Positions 16,405 to 25,718 of a DNA stretch of 64,000 bases are shown here, in pieces. The DNA is taken from positions 558,001 to 622,000 of the forward strand of contig NZ_KB850000.1 of assembly GCF_000369405.1 (NCBI RefSeq), read 5' to 3'. The notes beneath the pieces were generated by a model. That model did not search any database. It was not told the DNA's origin and saw only the letters and a list, made by a program, of their open reading frames with translations. Origin of the DNA: Acinetobacter sp. ANC 3929. GTDB taxonomy: Bacteria; Pseudomonadota; Gammaproteobacteria; Pseudomonadales; Moraxellaceae. Position numbers and translations under genes: made by a program. Within the stretch, counting starts at the first letter, position 1. The number at the start of each line of letters is the position of its first letter.

Positions 16405-17649
16405 ATGCCACATGTTGTCGTCATTGGTGCAGGGATTACGGGTGTAACGTCTGCTTATGAATTAAATAAATTGGGCTATGAGGTGACGGTGATAGATCGT
16501 CATCTCTTTCCTGCCATGGAAACTTCATTTGCTAACGGGGGGCAGTTGTCTGCCTGTAACGCTGAGGTTTGGAATCAAAAGGCAACGGTGCTTAAAGGTA
16601 TTAAGTGGATGAGTAAAAAGGATGCTCCTTTATTGCTCAATCCTTCCTTTAGTGCACACAAATATCGCTGGTTGATTGAGTTTTTAACACATATTAAAAA
16701 TTATAAAGCCAATACCATAGAGACAGTGCGTTTAGCACTTTTGGCAAGGCAGCGTTTATTTGAGATTGCAGAAAAAGAAAATATCTCGTTTGACTTGGAA
16801 AAACGTGGCATTTTACATATGTATCACACCAAAGAAGACTATGAGATTGCCAAGAAGGTCAATGATGTGCTGGTTGAAGGTAAGCTAGAGCGGAACGCGA
16901 TTACACCAGAAGAAATGAGAGCAATTGAGCCTACCTTAACAGGCGATTATTTTGGGGGGTATTATACGGCTGGGGATGCAACAGGAGATATTCATAAATT
17001 CTCAGTTGGCTTGGCTGACAATACTCAACAAAATGGCGTGAAATACCGTTTTGGTTTAGATGTTGTTGATGTCAAATTTAATCAAGACAAAGTGGTGGTG
17101 CACTGTAAAAACAGTTCGGAAAATGTTAATCCAAGCCCTGATGGTATTACTGAAATTGTTGCGGATCTGATTTTGGTGTGTGGTGGAGTAGGAAGTTATC
17201 AATTAGCTGACATGTTAGGTGATAGTGTCAATGTTTATCCAGTCAAAGGCTATTCCATTACGGTGCAACTGAAAGATGAGCGTAGTGTGAAAAATGCGCC
17301 TTGGGTGAGTTTGCTGGATGAAAGTGCAAAGATCGTGACCTCGCGTTTAGGCTCAGATCGCTTACGTATCGCTGGGACGGCAGAATTTAATGGTTATAAT
17401 CGAGATATTCGTGCTGATCGGATTCAGCCTTTGATTAATTGGGTCAATCAAAACTTTGATATTTCAACTGAACATGTGGTTCCGTGGGCGGGTTTGCGTC
17501 CAATGATGCCGAATATGTTGCCTGTGGTTAAACAAGGCAAACACGCTCGGGTTTTCTATAATACTGGGCATGGCCATCTAGGGTGGACTTTATCTGCTGC
17601 AACAGCGGTATTGATTAGCCAAGAAATTGCAGAAAAATACCCTAACTGA
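16405..17649 (+). CDS. dadA: DadA-type FAD-dependent amino-acid dehydrogenase under glycine riboswitch control
   Basis: A 414-residue FAD oxidoreductase of the DadA/DAAO family. The N-terminus is the dinucleotide-binding motif VVVIGAGITGVTSAYELN with the Glu/Asp end VTVIDRH. The C-terminal FAD segment contains PWAGLRPMMPN and YNTGHGHLGWTLS. D-amino-acid dehydrogenases deaminate D-alanine and other D-amino acids to 2-oxoacids, passing electrons to the respiratory chain. AGGAG lies six bases before the ATG. Control by a glycine riboswitch suggests glycine or a glycine-linked substrate may be relevant. The symbol marks family resemblance; no alr-type racemase is adjacent. Confidence 0.85.
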   Translation: MPHVVVIGAGITGVTSAYELNKLGYEVTVIDRHLFPAMETSFANGGQLSACNAEVWNQKATVLKGIKWMSKKDAPLLLNPSFSAHKYRWLIEFLTHIKNYKANTIETVRLALLARQRLFEIAEKENISFDLEKRGILHMYHTKEDYEIAKKVNDVLVEGKLERNAITPEEMRAIEPTLTGDYFGGYYTAGDATGDIHKFSVGLADNTQQNGVKYRFGLDVVDVKFNQDKVVVHCKNSSENVNPSPDGITEIVADLILVCGGVGSYQLADMLGDSVNVYPVKGYSITVQLKDERSVKNAPWVSLLDESAKIVTSRLGSDRLRIAGTAEFNGYNRDIRADRIQPLINWVNQNFDISTEHVVPWAGLRPMMPNMLPVVKQGKHARVFYNTGHGHLGWTLSAATAVLISQEIAEKYPN

Positions 17650-17654
17650 ATTAG

Positions 17655-17682
17655 AAAAGCCGATGTGAGAACATCGGCTTTT
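17655..17682. terminator. Bidirectional terminator
   Basis: AAAAGCCGATGT pairs perfectly with ACATCGGCTTTT around a four-base loop. The T-run on either strand suits both the DadA-type gene (plus) and the convergent gene ending at 17697 (minus). Confidence 0.92.
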
Positions 17683-17696
17683 AAATCTTAAAACCA

Positions 17697-18344
17697 TTAA
17701 TCATACAAACGATAGATGCCTGTAAATCTTCCACAATCTTTTTGCTCAGATTTAATAATCAATAAGGCTTTTTGAAAATCAAACTGATATTGGCATTTTT
17801 TTTCATTATCGATGATTTGACCTTTTTGTTCAGGCGTACTATATGCCAATAAAGACAAGGTTTGAGTTTCTGGGCGATTATTGGGGTTACGATATGCCGT
17901 GCCTTCTATTTTAAGTTTATCTTTATCCAACTGATGGATCTGTAAATGCACAGGTTGAGCTGCTAGTTTACCGTTTTCATATTTCAGATAATGTTGCGTC
18001 AAGGTTTGGTTCATTGAGGTATAAAAATTCAAATCATCCAAGCGTGCATCGAATTGCTGTTGATAACAGCTTTTGGTTTTGCATTGACGTATTTGATTCA
18101 GCCAGAGTGTTTGTGTGTCATGTAATAACTGTAATGGGGCATCGGTTACCAAATATGCTGTTAAAAATTTGGCATTGAGTTTCTGACGCTGCTCTTTATA
18201 TGGCTTGGAGCAGATTTTTTTAACCTCTAAATCTTTGCTAGTGCAGTCAATTGATTGTGCATAGGCAAATGTTGAGCAAAAACAACTCAATGTGATGATA
18301 TAGCCAGATTTCTTTAATTGATTTCTTACAGTGTTAAACAGCAT
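17697..18344 (-). CDS. Exported LprI-like (DUF1311-type) protein
   Basis: A 215-residue secreted protein. A signal peptide ends at about FAYAQS, followed by mature Cys-containing sequence. The first half has the LprI/DUF1311 pattern: IDCTSKDLEVKKICSKP, a long helix LNAKFLTAYLV and TLWLNQIRQCKTKSCYQQQF, with four paired cysteines. Members include lysozyme inhibitors. The second half is predicted beta-rich and has another Cys pair (KKCQYQF, KDCGRF). ATG 18344 is preferred to GTG 18350; neither has a strong ribosome-binding site. Periplasmic location is expected; the target is unknown. Confidence 0.7.
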   Translation of the reverse strand: MLFNTVRNQLKKSGYIITLSCFCSTFAYAQSIDCTSKDLEVKKICSKPYKEQRQKLNAKFLTAYLVTDAPLQLLHDTQTLWLNQIRQCKTKSCYQQQFDARLDDLNFYTSMNQTLTQHYLKYENGKLAAQPVHLQIHQLDKDKLKIEGTAYRNPNNRPETQTLSLLAYSTPEQKGQIIDNEKKCQYQFDFQKALLIIKSEQKDCGRFTGIYRLYD

Positions 18345-18442
18345 AATCACTTATACTTTCAGTCTAATTTGCTCAACGTACTATAGCGAAATAGAAAGCC
18401 TGAATACAAGATTTGTTCGGTATATTGTAAAAGGAAAATCAT

Positions 18443-18934
18443 ATGGTTGCTCAAATTCGGATTGGACAAGGGATTGATGTACATGCGTTCGAAGAAGGTG
18501 ATTTTGTTACTTTAGCGGGTGTTCAAATTCCACATACGCATGGTTTAAAGGCACATTCGGATGGGGATGTGGTATTACATGCGCTGAGTGATGCTTTATT
18601 AGGGGCATTGGCACTGGGTGATATTGGACAGCATTTCCCAGATACAGATCCAGAGTACAAAGGTGCAGATAGTCGACTGTTGCTTAAACATGTCTATCAG
18701 TTGATTTTAGATCGTGGTTATCAACTTAATAATGCAGATATTACAGTGGCTTGTGAACGCCCTAAATTAGCAAAGCACAACTTGGAGATGCGCCAAAGTA
18801 TTGCAGATGTTTTAGAGGTTGATGTGACTCAGATCAGTATTAAAGCTACAACAACTGAAAAATTGGGATTTACTGGTCGCCAAGAAGGTATCTTGGCAAC
18901 GGCAACAGTATTGATTTCGCATCAAGCAAAATGA
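18443..18934 (+). CDS. ispF: 2-C-methyl-D-erythritol 2,4-cyclodiphosphate synthase
   Basis: A 163-residue enzyme of the MEP isoprenoid pathway, cytoplasmic trimer. IGQGIDVHAF holds the metal-binding Asp-x-His, HSDGDVVLHALSDALLGALALGDIGQHFPDTD is the family signature region, and KATTTEKLGFTGRQEGI binds the CDP moiety. AAGGA precedes the ATG. IspD, its usual neighbour, is not adjacent. Its last 13 bases overlap the 3' end of the convergent phosphatase-like gene. Confidence 0.96.
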   Translation: MVAQIRIGQGIDVHAFEEGDFVTLAGVQIPHTHGLKAHSDGDVVLHALSDALLGALALGDIGQHFPDTDPEYKGADSRLLLKHVYQLILDRGYQLNNADITVACERPKLAKHNLEMRQSIADVLEVDVTQISIKATTTEKLGFTGRQEGILATATVLISHQAK

Positions 18935-19446
18935 TTGCTGTTAATTAATGACTGTTCAAGTTCTTGTGTTGCTTTACGACCTTGAAGTTGTAAAGTAATG
19001 CTATGAATTAAGCCTGTCCATGTTTCGTTCGGTTCCCAAATTTGGTGTAAAAGTTCTTGGGCGGTTGGTAGATCAATATTCATATAGAACTGACGATAGA
19101 GATACATCAAACTACTGACACGCATATTATCGTCGCAATGTAGCCAAATGATTTCGTTTTGAACGAGATGATCAATGAGATCCAGAACGAAGAGACATTG
19201 TTCAGAGCAAGGTACATCCCAGCCGATTGGAATATGAATGTAGTTTAATCCCAAGTCTAAACAAATCTGATCCTGCCCAGATAGGTGATTATCTGCCTTG
19301 CTAGTTGCAAGATTAATGACAGTACTGCAACCATATTCTTTGATCTGTTGCAGTTGCTCAGCAGTCGGTTGAGCAGAGCTAAACAGATGCTCATGCACCA
19401 AAGAAAAGCTTGGTATTTGAGATAAGGCTTGTTCGAGTGAAGTCAT
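18922..19446 (-). CDS. Protein tyrosine phosphatase-like protein
   Basis: A 174-residue protein resembling the small dual-specificity/DUF442 phosphatases. The substrate-loop region SSAQPTAEQLQQIKEYGCSTVINLA is typical. The active-site loop reads WLHCDDNMRVSS: the nucleophile Cys and the Arg are kept in Cys-x4-Arg spacing, but the usual Gly is Asn. An Asp in the GWDVP loop could serve as general acid. Substrate unknown. Its 3' end overlaps ispF by 13 bases tail to tail. Confidence 0.7.
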   Translation of the reverse strand: MTSLEQALSQIPSFSLVHEHLFSSAQPTAEQLQQIKEYGCSTVINLATSKADNHLSGQDQICLDLGLNYIHIPIGWDVPCSEQCLFVLDLIDHLVQNEIIWLHCDDNMRVSSLMYLYRQFYMNIDLPTAQELLHQIWEPNETWTGLIHSITLQLQGRKATQELEQSLINSNHFA

Positions 19447-19556
19447 AACATCCGCTGTGTGTTGAGTGAAGTTCTCATATCATGAGAAACTTAATCTAAT
19501 GGGCTAGTCTTACTATAAGTGTTTTTATTCGAGTGTTCAATTTAGAACACATAAAT

Positions 19557-19584
19557 AAAAACAGCATCGAATGATGCTGTTTTT
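19557..19584. terminator. Terminator downstream of argF
   Basis: AAAAACAGCATC pairs with GATGCTGTTTTT around a four-base loop, with T-runs on both strands. It lies five bases beyond the argF stop on the minus strand. Confidence 0.9.
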
Positions 19585-19589
19585 AAAAT

Positions 19590-20510
19590 TTAGTCTTTTT
19601 TCAGATTCTCATTTAGTAAGAATTCCATCAAGGCCTTTTGAGCATGCAAACGGTTTTCTGCTTCATCCCAAACCACCGCATTTTTGTGGTCTAACATATT
19701 TTCTGAAATTTCTTCACCACGGTGTGCTGGTAAGCAGTGCATGAATAGGCAATCAGGGTGTGCCAAGTCCATAAGTTTTTCATTGACTTGGAAATCTGAG
19801 AATGCTTTTTCACGTAATTTCTGTTCTTCTTCCTGACCCATGCTAGCCCATACATCAGTCACGATCAGGTCTGCATTGACAGCAGCGTCTTCCGCTTTAT
19901 TAAAGACTTCTACGCAATCAGCAAATTCAGTCAGGAATCTTGCTTGTGGTTCATAACCTTCAGGCGATGCAATTTTAAGTTTAAAGCCCATCATGTGTGC
20001 GGCTTCAATATATGAGTTACACATATTGTTGCCATCACCAATCCATGCAACGGTTTTACCTTCAATGCTACCACGATGCTCTTGGAACGTTTGCAAATCA
20101 GCAAGTAACTGGCAAGGGTGGTGATCATCAGTTAGACCATTGATGACAGGTACAGTCGAGTAAGATGCAAAACGTTCTACAATATCGTGACCAAAAGTAC
20201 GGATCATGACAATGTCGAGCATGCTTGAAATGACTCGTGCAGAATCTTCAATGGGCTCACCACGTCCTAATTGTGTATCGCGTGGTGAAAGAAAAATTGC
20301 GTTACCACCAAATTGGCAAATACCTGCTTCAAAAGAAATACGCGTACGTGTGCTCGATTTCTCGAAAATCATTCCCAAAACTTTACCGGCAAAAGGTTGA
20401 TAGACCGTATTGCTATGTTGCATGCGTTTAAGTTCTTGTGCGCGATCTAAAATACGCTGCAATTCTAAAGAGGATAGGTCTCGTAAAGTAAGAAAATGCC
20501 GAAGCGCCAT
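19590..20510 (-). CDS. argF: Ornithine carbamoyltransferase
   Basis: A 306-residue enzyme making citrulline from ornithine and carbamoyl phosphate in arginine synthesis. The carbamoyl-phosphate motif STRTR is in [26 protein letters not shown] and the ornithine/Cys motif [12 protein letters not shown] follow. A GGGGGAG ribosome-binding site precedes the ATG. Other arg genes are not adjacent; a TetR gene lies upstream on the same strand. Confidence 0.95.
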   Translation of the reverse strand: MALRHFLTLRDLSSLELQRILDRAQELKRMQHSNTVYQPFAGKVLGMIFEKSSTRTRISFEAGICQFGGNAIFLSPRDTQLGRGEPIEDSARVISSMLDIVMIRTFGHDIVERFASYSTVPVINGLTDDHHPCQLLADLQTFQEHRGSIEGKTVAWIGDGNNMCNSYIEAAHMMGFKLKIASPEGYEPQARFLTEFADCVEVFNKAEDAAVNADLIVTDVWASMGQEEEQKLREKAFSDFQVNEKLMDLAHPDCLFMHCLPAHRGEEISENMLDHKNAVVWDEAENRLHAQKALMEFLLNENLKKD

Positions 20511-20586
20511 ATTTGCTCCCCCAATAATTATTGAATAAAAACAATAATTAAGTGATGATTAATGGGTATAAAAAAAGGAATTGAAT

Positions 20587-20614
20587 ACTATACTATACGC
20601 GCAAAAAAAAGCAA
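20587..20614 (-). promoter_or_regulatory. Candidate argF promoter
   Basis: On the minus strand, two overlapping TATAGT elements (20592-20597 and 20587-20592) form possible -10 boxes about 80 bases before the argF start. A T-rich TTGCTT at 20609-20614 lies 16 bases upstream of the nearer one as a weak -35. This suggests argF has its own promoter despite the upstream TetR gene on the same strand. Confidence 0.35.
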
Positions 20615-20619
20615 AAGAA

Positions 20620-21261
20620 TTAGACCTTTTGGTGGGCTTTTAAAAATAAATCTACAGAATAATTAATATAATCAATAATTTCTGCATCATTTTCAGTGAC
20701 ATCTAAACCCATTAAATTACGCCATTCGACATCGCGTAGGGTTCCAAAATACATCATTGCAGAAAACTTGGGTTGAGCACAGAAGATTTCATTGTTTGCA
20801 TGTGCATGTTCAAGTGCGAAAGCAATCGTGTTTTCAATGTTGAGTGCACATTGATCGTAGAAATAATGTGCAAGTTGAATATCCTTTTGCGTTTGTTCTG
20901 TAAACATACGCATAAAGGCGATATTTTCTGGTTGAATAATGTGGTGATAAAAACGCTGTAGGGTTTGGATCAGGTAATTTCTTAAATCCGTTGATTCTGG
21001 TAGATATGGAAAACATACGCCCTTAAAAAATACTTCCCTGCGATAATCACAAATGGCTGTAAATAGACCTTCTTTATTGCCAAAGTATTTATAAATCGAC
21101 GTTTTTGAACCACCTGCATGATTGACGATATCATCCAAAGATACTGCCTCATAACCTTTTTCTAGGAATAAATCGGTTGCGCACAATAATAGTGCATGAC
21201 GACGTTCTTCCCCGCGGCGTGTTTGAGGTTTAGCACAGCTTGGATAGCAAATATCAGTCAT
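20620..21261 (-). CDS. TetR-family regulator
   Basis: A 213-residue regulator. The helix-turn-helix lies at about residues 20-65 (ALLLCATDLFLEKGYEAVSLDDIVNHAGGSKTSIYKYFGNKEGLF). The C-terminal domain has the AefR-like pattern around YLIQTLQRFYHHII and DLFLKAH. The N-terminus carries two Cys (DICYPSCAKP). Target genes are not evident: argF lies downstream but appears to have its own promoter. Confidence 0.88.
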   Translation of the reverse strand: MTDICYPSCAKPQTRRGEERRHALLLCATDLFLEKGYEAVSLDDIVNHAGGSKTSIYKYFGNKEGLFTAICDYRREVFFKGVCFPYLPESTDLRNYLIQTLQRFYHHIIQPENIAFMRMFTEQTQKDIQLAHYFYDQCALNIENTIAFALEHAHANNEIFCAQPKFSAMMYFGTLRDVEWRNLMGLDVTENDAEIIDYINYSVDLFLKAHQKV

Positions 21262-21362
21262 TATCTACTTTGGGATGGTTGGGTTAACTTTAGTATAGCA
21301 AAAACCATATCGATTGTATGGCTATGAAATTGATCAGTGTTTCAAAATTTCTCATTTCAAAT

Positions 21363-21390
21363 AAAAAAGCGAGTAACGTGTACTCGCTTT
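21363..21390 (-). terminator. Terminator downstream of ntrC
   Basis: AAAGCGAGTA (21366-21375) pairs with TACTCGCTTT (21381-21390). Read on the minus strand, the stem is followed by six T residues. It ends the ntrB-ntrC transcript. Confidence 0.9.
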
Positions 21391-21405
21391 GGCGTAGTGT
21401 TTTAA

Positions 21406-22899
21406 TTAAGCAGAACGAATTTCTTCGTCGTCATCGTCATCGGTAGAATCCATACCTAACTCTTTGAGTTTACGGGTCAGAGTATTACGTCCCCAACCTA
21501 AAAGCTCAGCGGCATGGCGTTTACGTCCACGGGTTTGTTGTAGCGCGGCATTAATCAGCGTGCGCTCAAACATTGGTGTGGCGATGTCTAAAAGTTTCAT
21601 TTCACCATTTTTAAGCTTTTGGATCGCCCATTGTGCCAATAATTCATCCCAATGATGAACTGCGATACGTTCAACCAAAGCAGGACTGGCATTGGATGCC
21701 GCTTGGGCTTCATTGTTTTTATGCATAGAAGCTTGTTTAAGCTCTGCTGGTAGGTCCTCTGGATAAACTTCACGACCCGTAATCATAACCGTTAACCAGC
21801 GACAAGTATTTTCCAACTGACGCACGTTACCAGGCCAAGGTAGTTGTTGCATATAATCCGTGGTTTCTGTGCGTAAGATTTTAGGACTTACACCCAGTTC
21901 TTTGCCAGCGCGTGCCAAGAAGTGTTGTGCCAGCATCGGAATGTCTTCACTACGATGTGCCAGCTTTGGAATGTGAATACGGATTACGTTTAGACGGTGA
22001 TATAAGTCTTCACGGAAACGACCTTCATTCACCAGTTTTTCCAAATCTTGGTGTGTTGCAGCCACGATACGGACATCAACCTTAACAGGGATATGACCAC
22101 CTACGCGGTAGAACTCACCATCTGCTAAAACACGAAGTAAACGTGTTTGAGTTTCAAATGGCATATCACCAATTTCGTCTAGAAATAAAGTACCACCATT
22201 GGCTTGTTCAAAACGGCCTTGATGTTGGGTATTTGCACCTGTGAAAGCACCTTTTTCATGGCCAAACAATTCAGTTTCGATCAAGTCTTTTGGAATGGCT
22301 GCCATATTTAAGGCAATAAAAGGTTTGGCACGACGAGGTGAGTGTTTGTGTAATGCATGCGCAACCAATTCTTTACCTGTACCTGATTCACCATTGATCA
22401 ATACGGTAATGTGTGATTGTGATAAGCGACCAATTGCACGGAATACTTCCTGCATTGCAGGTGATTCGCCAATAATTTCGGTTGATTGCAATGGTGAAGC
22501 TGTTTTGGTTGCTTCTTGTTGTTGCAATTTATTGATATGCAAAATTGCACGATTAACTAGTGCTAATGCTTCATCAATATCAAATGGTTTCGGTAAATAC
22601 TCAAAAGCACCTGTTTGATAACTTGATACCGCTGATTCTAAATCAGAGTGTGCTGTCATGATGATGACAGGTAAATCAGGATGTGTATTTTTAACTTTAG
22701 ATAAGAAGGTTAAACCGTCAATCCCAGGCATGCGAATATCGGTTAAAATCACATCGGGTGCATCATCGTGTAGACGCTCAAGCGCAGTTTGTGCTTCTTC
22801 AAAGTTGGTGACATCAAAACCCTCTTCTTTAAAGGTTTTTTCCAGTACCCAGCGCATGGCACGATCGTCATCGATTACCCAAATTTTATTTCGTGACAT
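21406..22899 (-). CDS. ntrC: Nitrogen regulation response regulator NtrC
   Basis: A 497-residue sigma-54 activator. The receiver domain has phospho-acceptor Asp54 in DVILTDIRMPG. The AAA+ domain has Walker A GESGTGKE, the sigma-54 contact loop GAFTGA and FLDEIGDMP. The C-terminal Fis-type helix-turn-helix reads RKRHAAELLGWGRNTLTRKLKEL, and the chain ends in an acidic stretch DDDDDEE. It activates nitrogen-scavenging genes when phosphorylated by NtrB. The start overlaps the ntrB end by 14 bases. glnA is not adjacent. Confidence 0.95.
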   Translation of the reverse strand: MSRNKIWVIDDDRAMRWVLEKTFKEEGFDVTNFEEAQTALERLHDDAPDVILTDIRMPGIDGLTFLSKVKNTHPDLPVIIMTAHSDLESAVSSYQTGAFEYLPKPFDIDEALALVNRAILHINKLQQQEATKTASPLQSTEIIGESPAMQEVFRAIGRLSQSHITVLINGESGTGKELVAHALHKHSPRRAKPFIALNMAAIPKDLIETELFGHEKGAFTGANTQHQGRFEQANGGTLFLDEIGDMPFETQTRLLRVLADGEFYRVGGHIPVKVDVRIVAATHQDLEKLVNEGRFREDLYHRLNVIRIHIPKLAHRSEDIPMLAQHFLARAGKELGVSPKILRTETTDYMQQLPWPGNVRQLENTCRWLTVMITGREVYPEDLPAELKQASMHKNNEAQAASNASPALVERIAVHHWDELLAQWAIQKLKNGEMKLLDIATPMFERTLINAALQQTRGRKRHAAELLGWGRNTLTRKLKELGMDSTDDDDDEEIRSA

Positions 22900-23995
22900 G
22901 GTTTAACTCCCAAGGTAGATATAGGCTAAATACGGTTTTTCCTGGAACTGATTGACACTCAATCATTCCGTTATGTTGATGCATAATATTTTGAGCAATA
23001 CTGAGACCCAGCCCTGTGCCTTTGGCGCGACCAGTGACCAGTGGGTAGAAAACAGATTCCAAGATGTTTTCAGGAACACCAGGGCCATTGTCTTCGATGT
23101 CAATGCGAACCGTTGAGCGATTTAACACACCATTAATCGTGACTAGTCGTTGGATTCGGGTTCTTAAAACCAGTTCTGGCTCTGAGTCGGTAAAAAAGTC
23201 TTTATTTTCGGTCATCGCTTGTACGGCATTGACACTGATGTTGAGCATGACTTGAATGAGTTGATCACGATCTGCCATCACATCGGGTAAGGAAAGGTCA
23301 TAGTCTCGTGTGATTTTAATTTTCTTCTTGGTCTGATTTGCAATGAGTGAGCGAACGCGTTCTAAAGGTTCATGCACATTAACATGTTCGTAGCTTGGTA
23401 ACTGACGTGAACCAAGCATGGTGTCAGCCAAGTTGGTGAGTCGATCTACTTCACTAATAATGATATCGGTAAATTCACGATAATTATCGTCAGCTAAACT
23501 ACGGGCAAGGAGTTGAGTTGCTCCACGGATACCTGCGAGCGGGTTTTTAATTTCATGCGCCACACCTCGAACTAGCTGTCGAGCGACTTGATGTTGTTGA
23601 ACTAGGTTTTCTTCTTTCGAAATTTTCAACATACGGTCAATTGGATTGAGTTCAATTAACAGTAGTGGATGGTAACTTTTACCTGCATTGAGCTGTGACG
23701 CTGTGTAATCGACATGAATTGGTTTGAAATTCACATTGATGACCGCTTCACGACGGGTATAGTGTTGCCCACTTTCTAAAGTGTTTAATAATGCTTCATG
23801 TGTATTAAATGAATCATCATGTGCATGCAGTAAATTTAATACAGGTTGACCCGAGGCGCGGAGCAAGCTGACATCAAATAATGCTTCACAAGCAGAATTT
23901 AAATAAAAAATATTAAGCTTACTATCGACCAATAAAATGGCAGTGCTCAGATTATCTACTAAGAGTCGATAGTCGATAGTGTTCTGTTGATCCAT
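22886..23995 (-). CDS. ntrB: Nitrogen regulation sensor histidine kinase NtrB
   Basis: A 369-residue soluble kinase/phosphatase of NtrC controlled by PII. A PAS domain (residues 8-60) precedes the dimerisation domain with His147 in GVAHEIKNPLAGIRGATQLL. The ATPase domain follows: N-box NISVNAVQAM, G1 DNGPGVP, and GTGLGLSIAQNIMHQHNG. No membrane segment is present, as expected. It overlaps ntrC, giving translational coupling. Confidence 0.95.
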   Translation of the reverse strand: MDQQNTIDYRLLVDNLSTAILLVDSKLNIFYLNSACEALFDVSLLRASGQPVLNLLHAHDDSFNTHEALLNTLESGQHYTRREAVINVNFKPIHVDYTASQLNAGKSYHPLLLIELNPIDRMLKISKEENLVQQHQVARQLVRGVAHEIKNPLAGIRGATQLLARSLADDNYREFTDIIISEVDRLTNLADTMLGSRQLPSYEHVNVHEPLERVRSLIANQTKKKIKITRDYDLSLPDVMADRDQLIQVMLNISVNAVQAMTENKDFFTDSEPELVLRTRIQRLVTINGVLNRSTVRIDIEDNGPGVPENILESVFYPLVTGRAKGTGLGLSIAQNIMHQHNGMIECQSVPGKTVFSLYLPWELNHVTK

Positions 23996-24323
23996 TTGTG
24001 AATCATCCTGTTTTAAAATGGCGCAATAAATATAAATTTTAATGAATAGCCATTAACTTCTAAAATGTACTTTATGCAAAATACAAGCCAACTTTGTATT
24101 AACTAAATTTCAATCACTTAAATCTGAAAGAATCGATTTATACGGTATTTTTCACATACATCCGCTTATTTCAATATTTTATTATGTTCTAAATTGGTGC
24201 GTTGTTGGATTTTATTTAAAATTTTGGTTGTATTTTGGTGCATTACACAAAGAGATGGCTTTGCAGCTATGCGTAAGCAAAGAAAAGTCATACAATACGC
24301 CGATTCTAGTGGAGCGCAGATTC

Positions 24324-25667
24324 ATGAAGACCCCCAAAGTCGGTTTTGTATCTTTAGGTTGTCCTAAGGCATTGGTAGATTCTGAACGAATTTTAACTCA
24401 GTTAAAGACTGAAGGTTATCAAGTAGCATCAGATTACGACGGTGCAGATTTGGTTGTTGTTAATACCTGTGGTTTTATTGAATCTGCAGTACAAGAGTCT
24501 TTAGACGCCATTGGCGAAGCCATGAGTGAAAATGGTCGAGTAATCGTTACTGGCTGTTTAGGTAAAGACGAAGACAAAATTCGCCAGATGCACCCAAATG
24601 TTCTTAAAGTAACAGGTGCAGCGGCCTATCAAGATGTAATGGAAGCGGTGCATGAATATGTACCGGCACCGCCAAAACATAACCCGTTTATTGATTTAGT
24701 TCCAGAGCAAGGTGTTCGTTTAACACCGAAGCATTATGCTTATTTGAAAATTTCGGAAGGTTGTAATCACCGTTGTACATTCTGCATTATCCCAAGCATG
24801 CGTGGCGACCTCGTGTCTCGTCCTGTTGGGAAGGTGTTGGATGAAGCAGCTGCACTTAAGCGTGCAGGTGTAAAAGAGATTTTGGTGATCTCGCAGGATA
24901 CGTCTGCATACGGTGTGGATACCAAGTACAAGTTAGATTTTTGGAATGGTCAGCCAGTTAAAACCAAATTCTATGACATGTGTGAAGCACTTGGTCAGTT
25001 GGGAATTTGGGTACGTTTACACTACGTATATCCATATCCACATGTGGACGCTGCGATTGATTTGATGGCTCAGGGCAAAATCCTGCCTTATTTAGATATT
25101 CCTTTTCAGCACGCCAGTCCACGCATCTTAAAATTGATGAAGCGACCAGCGCATAGTGAAAATACTTTAGAACGCCTGAAACTCTGGCGTGAAAAATGCC
25201 CTGAATTAGTGATTCGCTCAACTTTCGTTGTCGGTTTTCCTGGTGAAACCGAAGAAGATTTCCAAATGTTATTGGAATGGTTGAAAGAAGCTCAACTAGA
25301 TCGCGTTGGCTGTTTTACTTATTCACCCGTTGAAGGTGCAACAGCAAATGATCTTCCAGATCATGTGCCAGAAGAGATCAAGCAAGAGCGTTATGAACGT
25401 TTCATGGAAGTGCAACAAGCAATTTCAGCAGCTAAATTGCAAAAACGTATTGGTCAGAGAATGACGGTATTAGTTGATAGCTTGGAAGACGAATTCCCTG
25501 TTGCAGTTGCTCGCTCATATGCAGATGCACCTGAGATTGATGGCAACGTTTTTGTTGAAGATATTGATAAGAGTCTCATTAAAGCAGGTAACTTACTTGA
25601 AGTTGAAATTACAGATGCGGATGAGTATGACTTGTTTGCAAAGTTAATTCAGATTAAATCTGCTTAA
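24324..25667 (+). CDS. rimO: Ribosomal protein uS12 methylthiotransferase
   Basis: A 447-residue radical-SAM enzyme that methylthiolates an aspartate of ribosomal protein S12. The N-terminal MTTase domain has [15 protein letters not shown] and further Cys in VVNTCGF and TGCLGKDED. The radical-SAM cluster is [23 protein letters not shown] domain ends the chain. The frame opens earlier at TTG 24228, but ATG 24324 has GGAG at the right distance and matches the normal family start. Confidence 0.95.
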   Translation: MKTPKVGFVSLGCPKALVDSERILTQLKTEGYQVASDYDGADLVVVNTCGFIESAVQESLDAIGEAMSENGRVIVTGCLGKDEDKIRQMHPNVLKVTGAAAYQDVMEAVHEYVPAPPKHNPFIDLVPEQGVRLTPKHYAYLKISEGCNHRCTFCIIPSMRGDLVSRPVGKVLDEAAALKRAGVKEILVISQDTSAYGVDTKYKLDFWNGQPVKTKFYDMCEALGQLGIWVRLHYVYPYPHVDAAIDLMAQGKILPYLDIPFQHASPRILKLMKRPAHSENTLERLKLWREKCPELVIRSTFVVGFPGETEEDFQMLLEWLKEAQLDRVGCFTYSPVEGATANDLPDHVPEEIKQERYERFMEVQQAISAAKLQKRIGQRMTVLVDSLEDEFPVAVARSYADAPEIDGNVFVEDIDKSLIKAGNLLEVEITDADEYDLFAKLIQIKSA

Positions 25668-25718
25668 TGTTGAATTAAATTTAAGAAAGTTTTGAGATTG
25701 GTCGGTTTGGAGAAAAGT

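Noticed and set aside
20515..20560. ARG box (ArgR operator) before argF
   Set aside because: AATAATTATTGAAT and ACAATAATTA resemble half sites, but the TGAAT...ATTCA palindrome is not complete; the stretch is simply AT-rich.
24080..24250. Sigma-54-like GG...GC elements upstream of rimO and near ntrB
   Set aside because: TTGGTGCG and TTGGTTGT occur, but the -12 GC does not fall ten bases after the -24 GG, so no proper site forms.
24228..24323. N-terminal extension of RimO from TTG 24228
   Set aside because: The 32 extra residues do not fit the family start, and ATG 24324 has a good ribosome-binding site.
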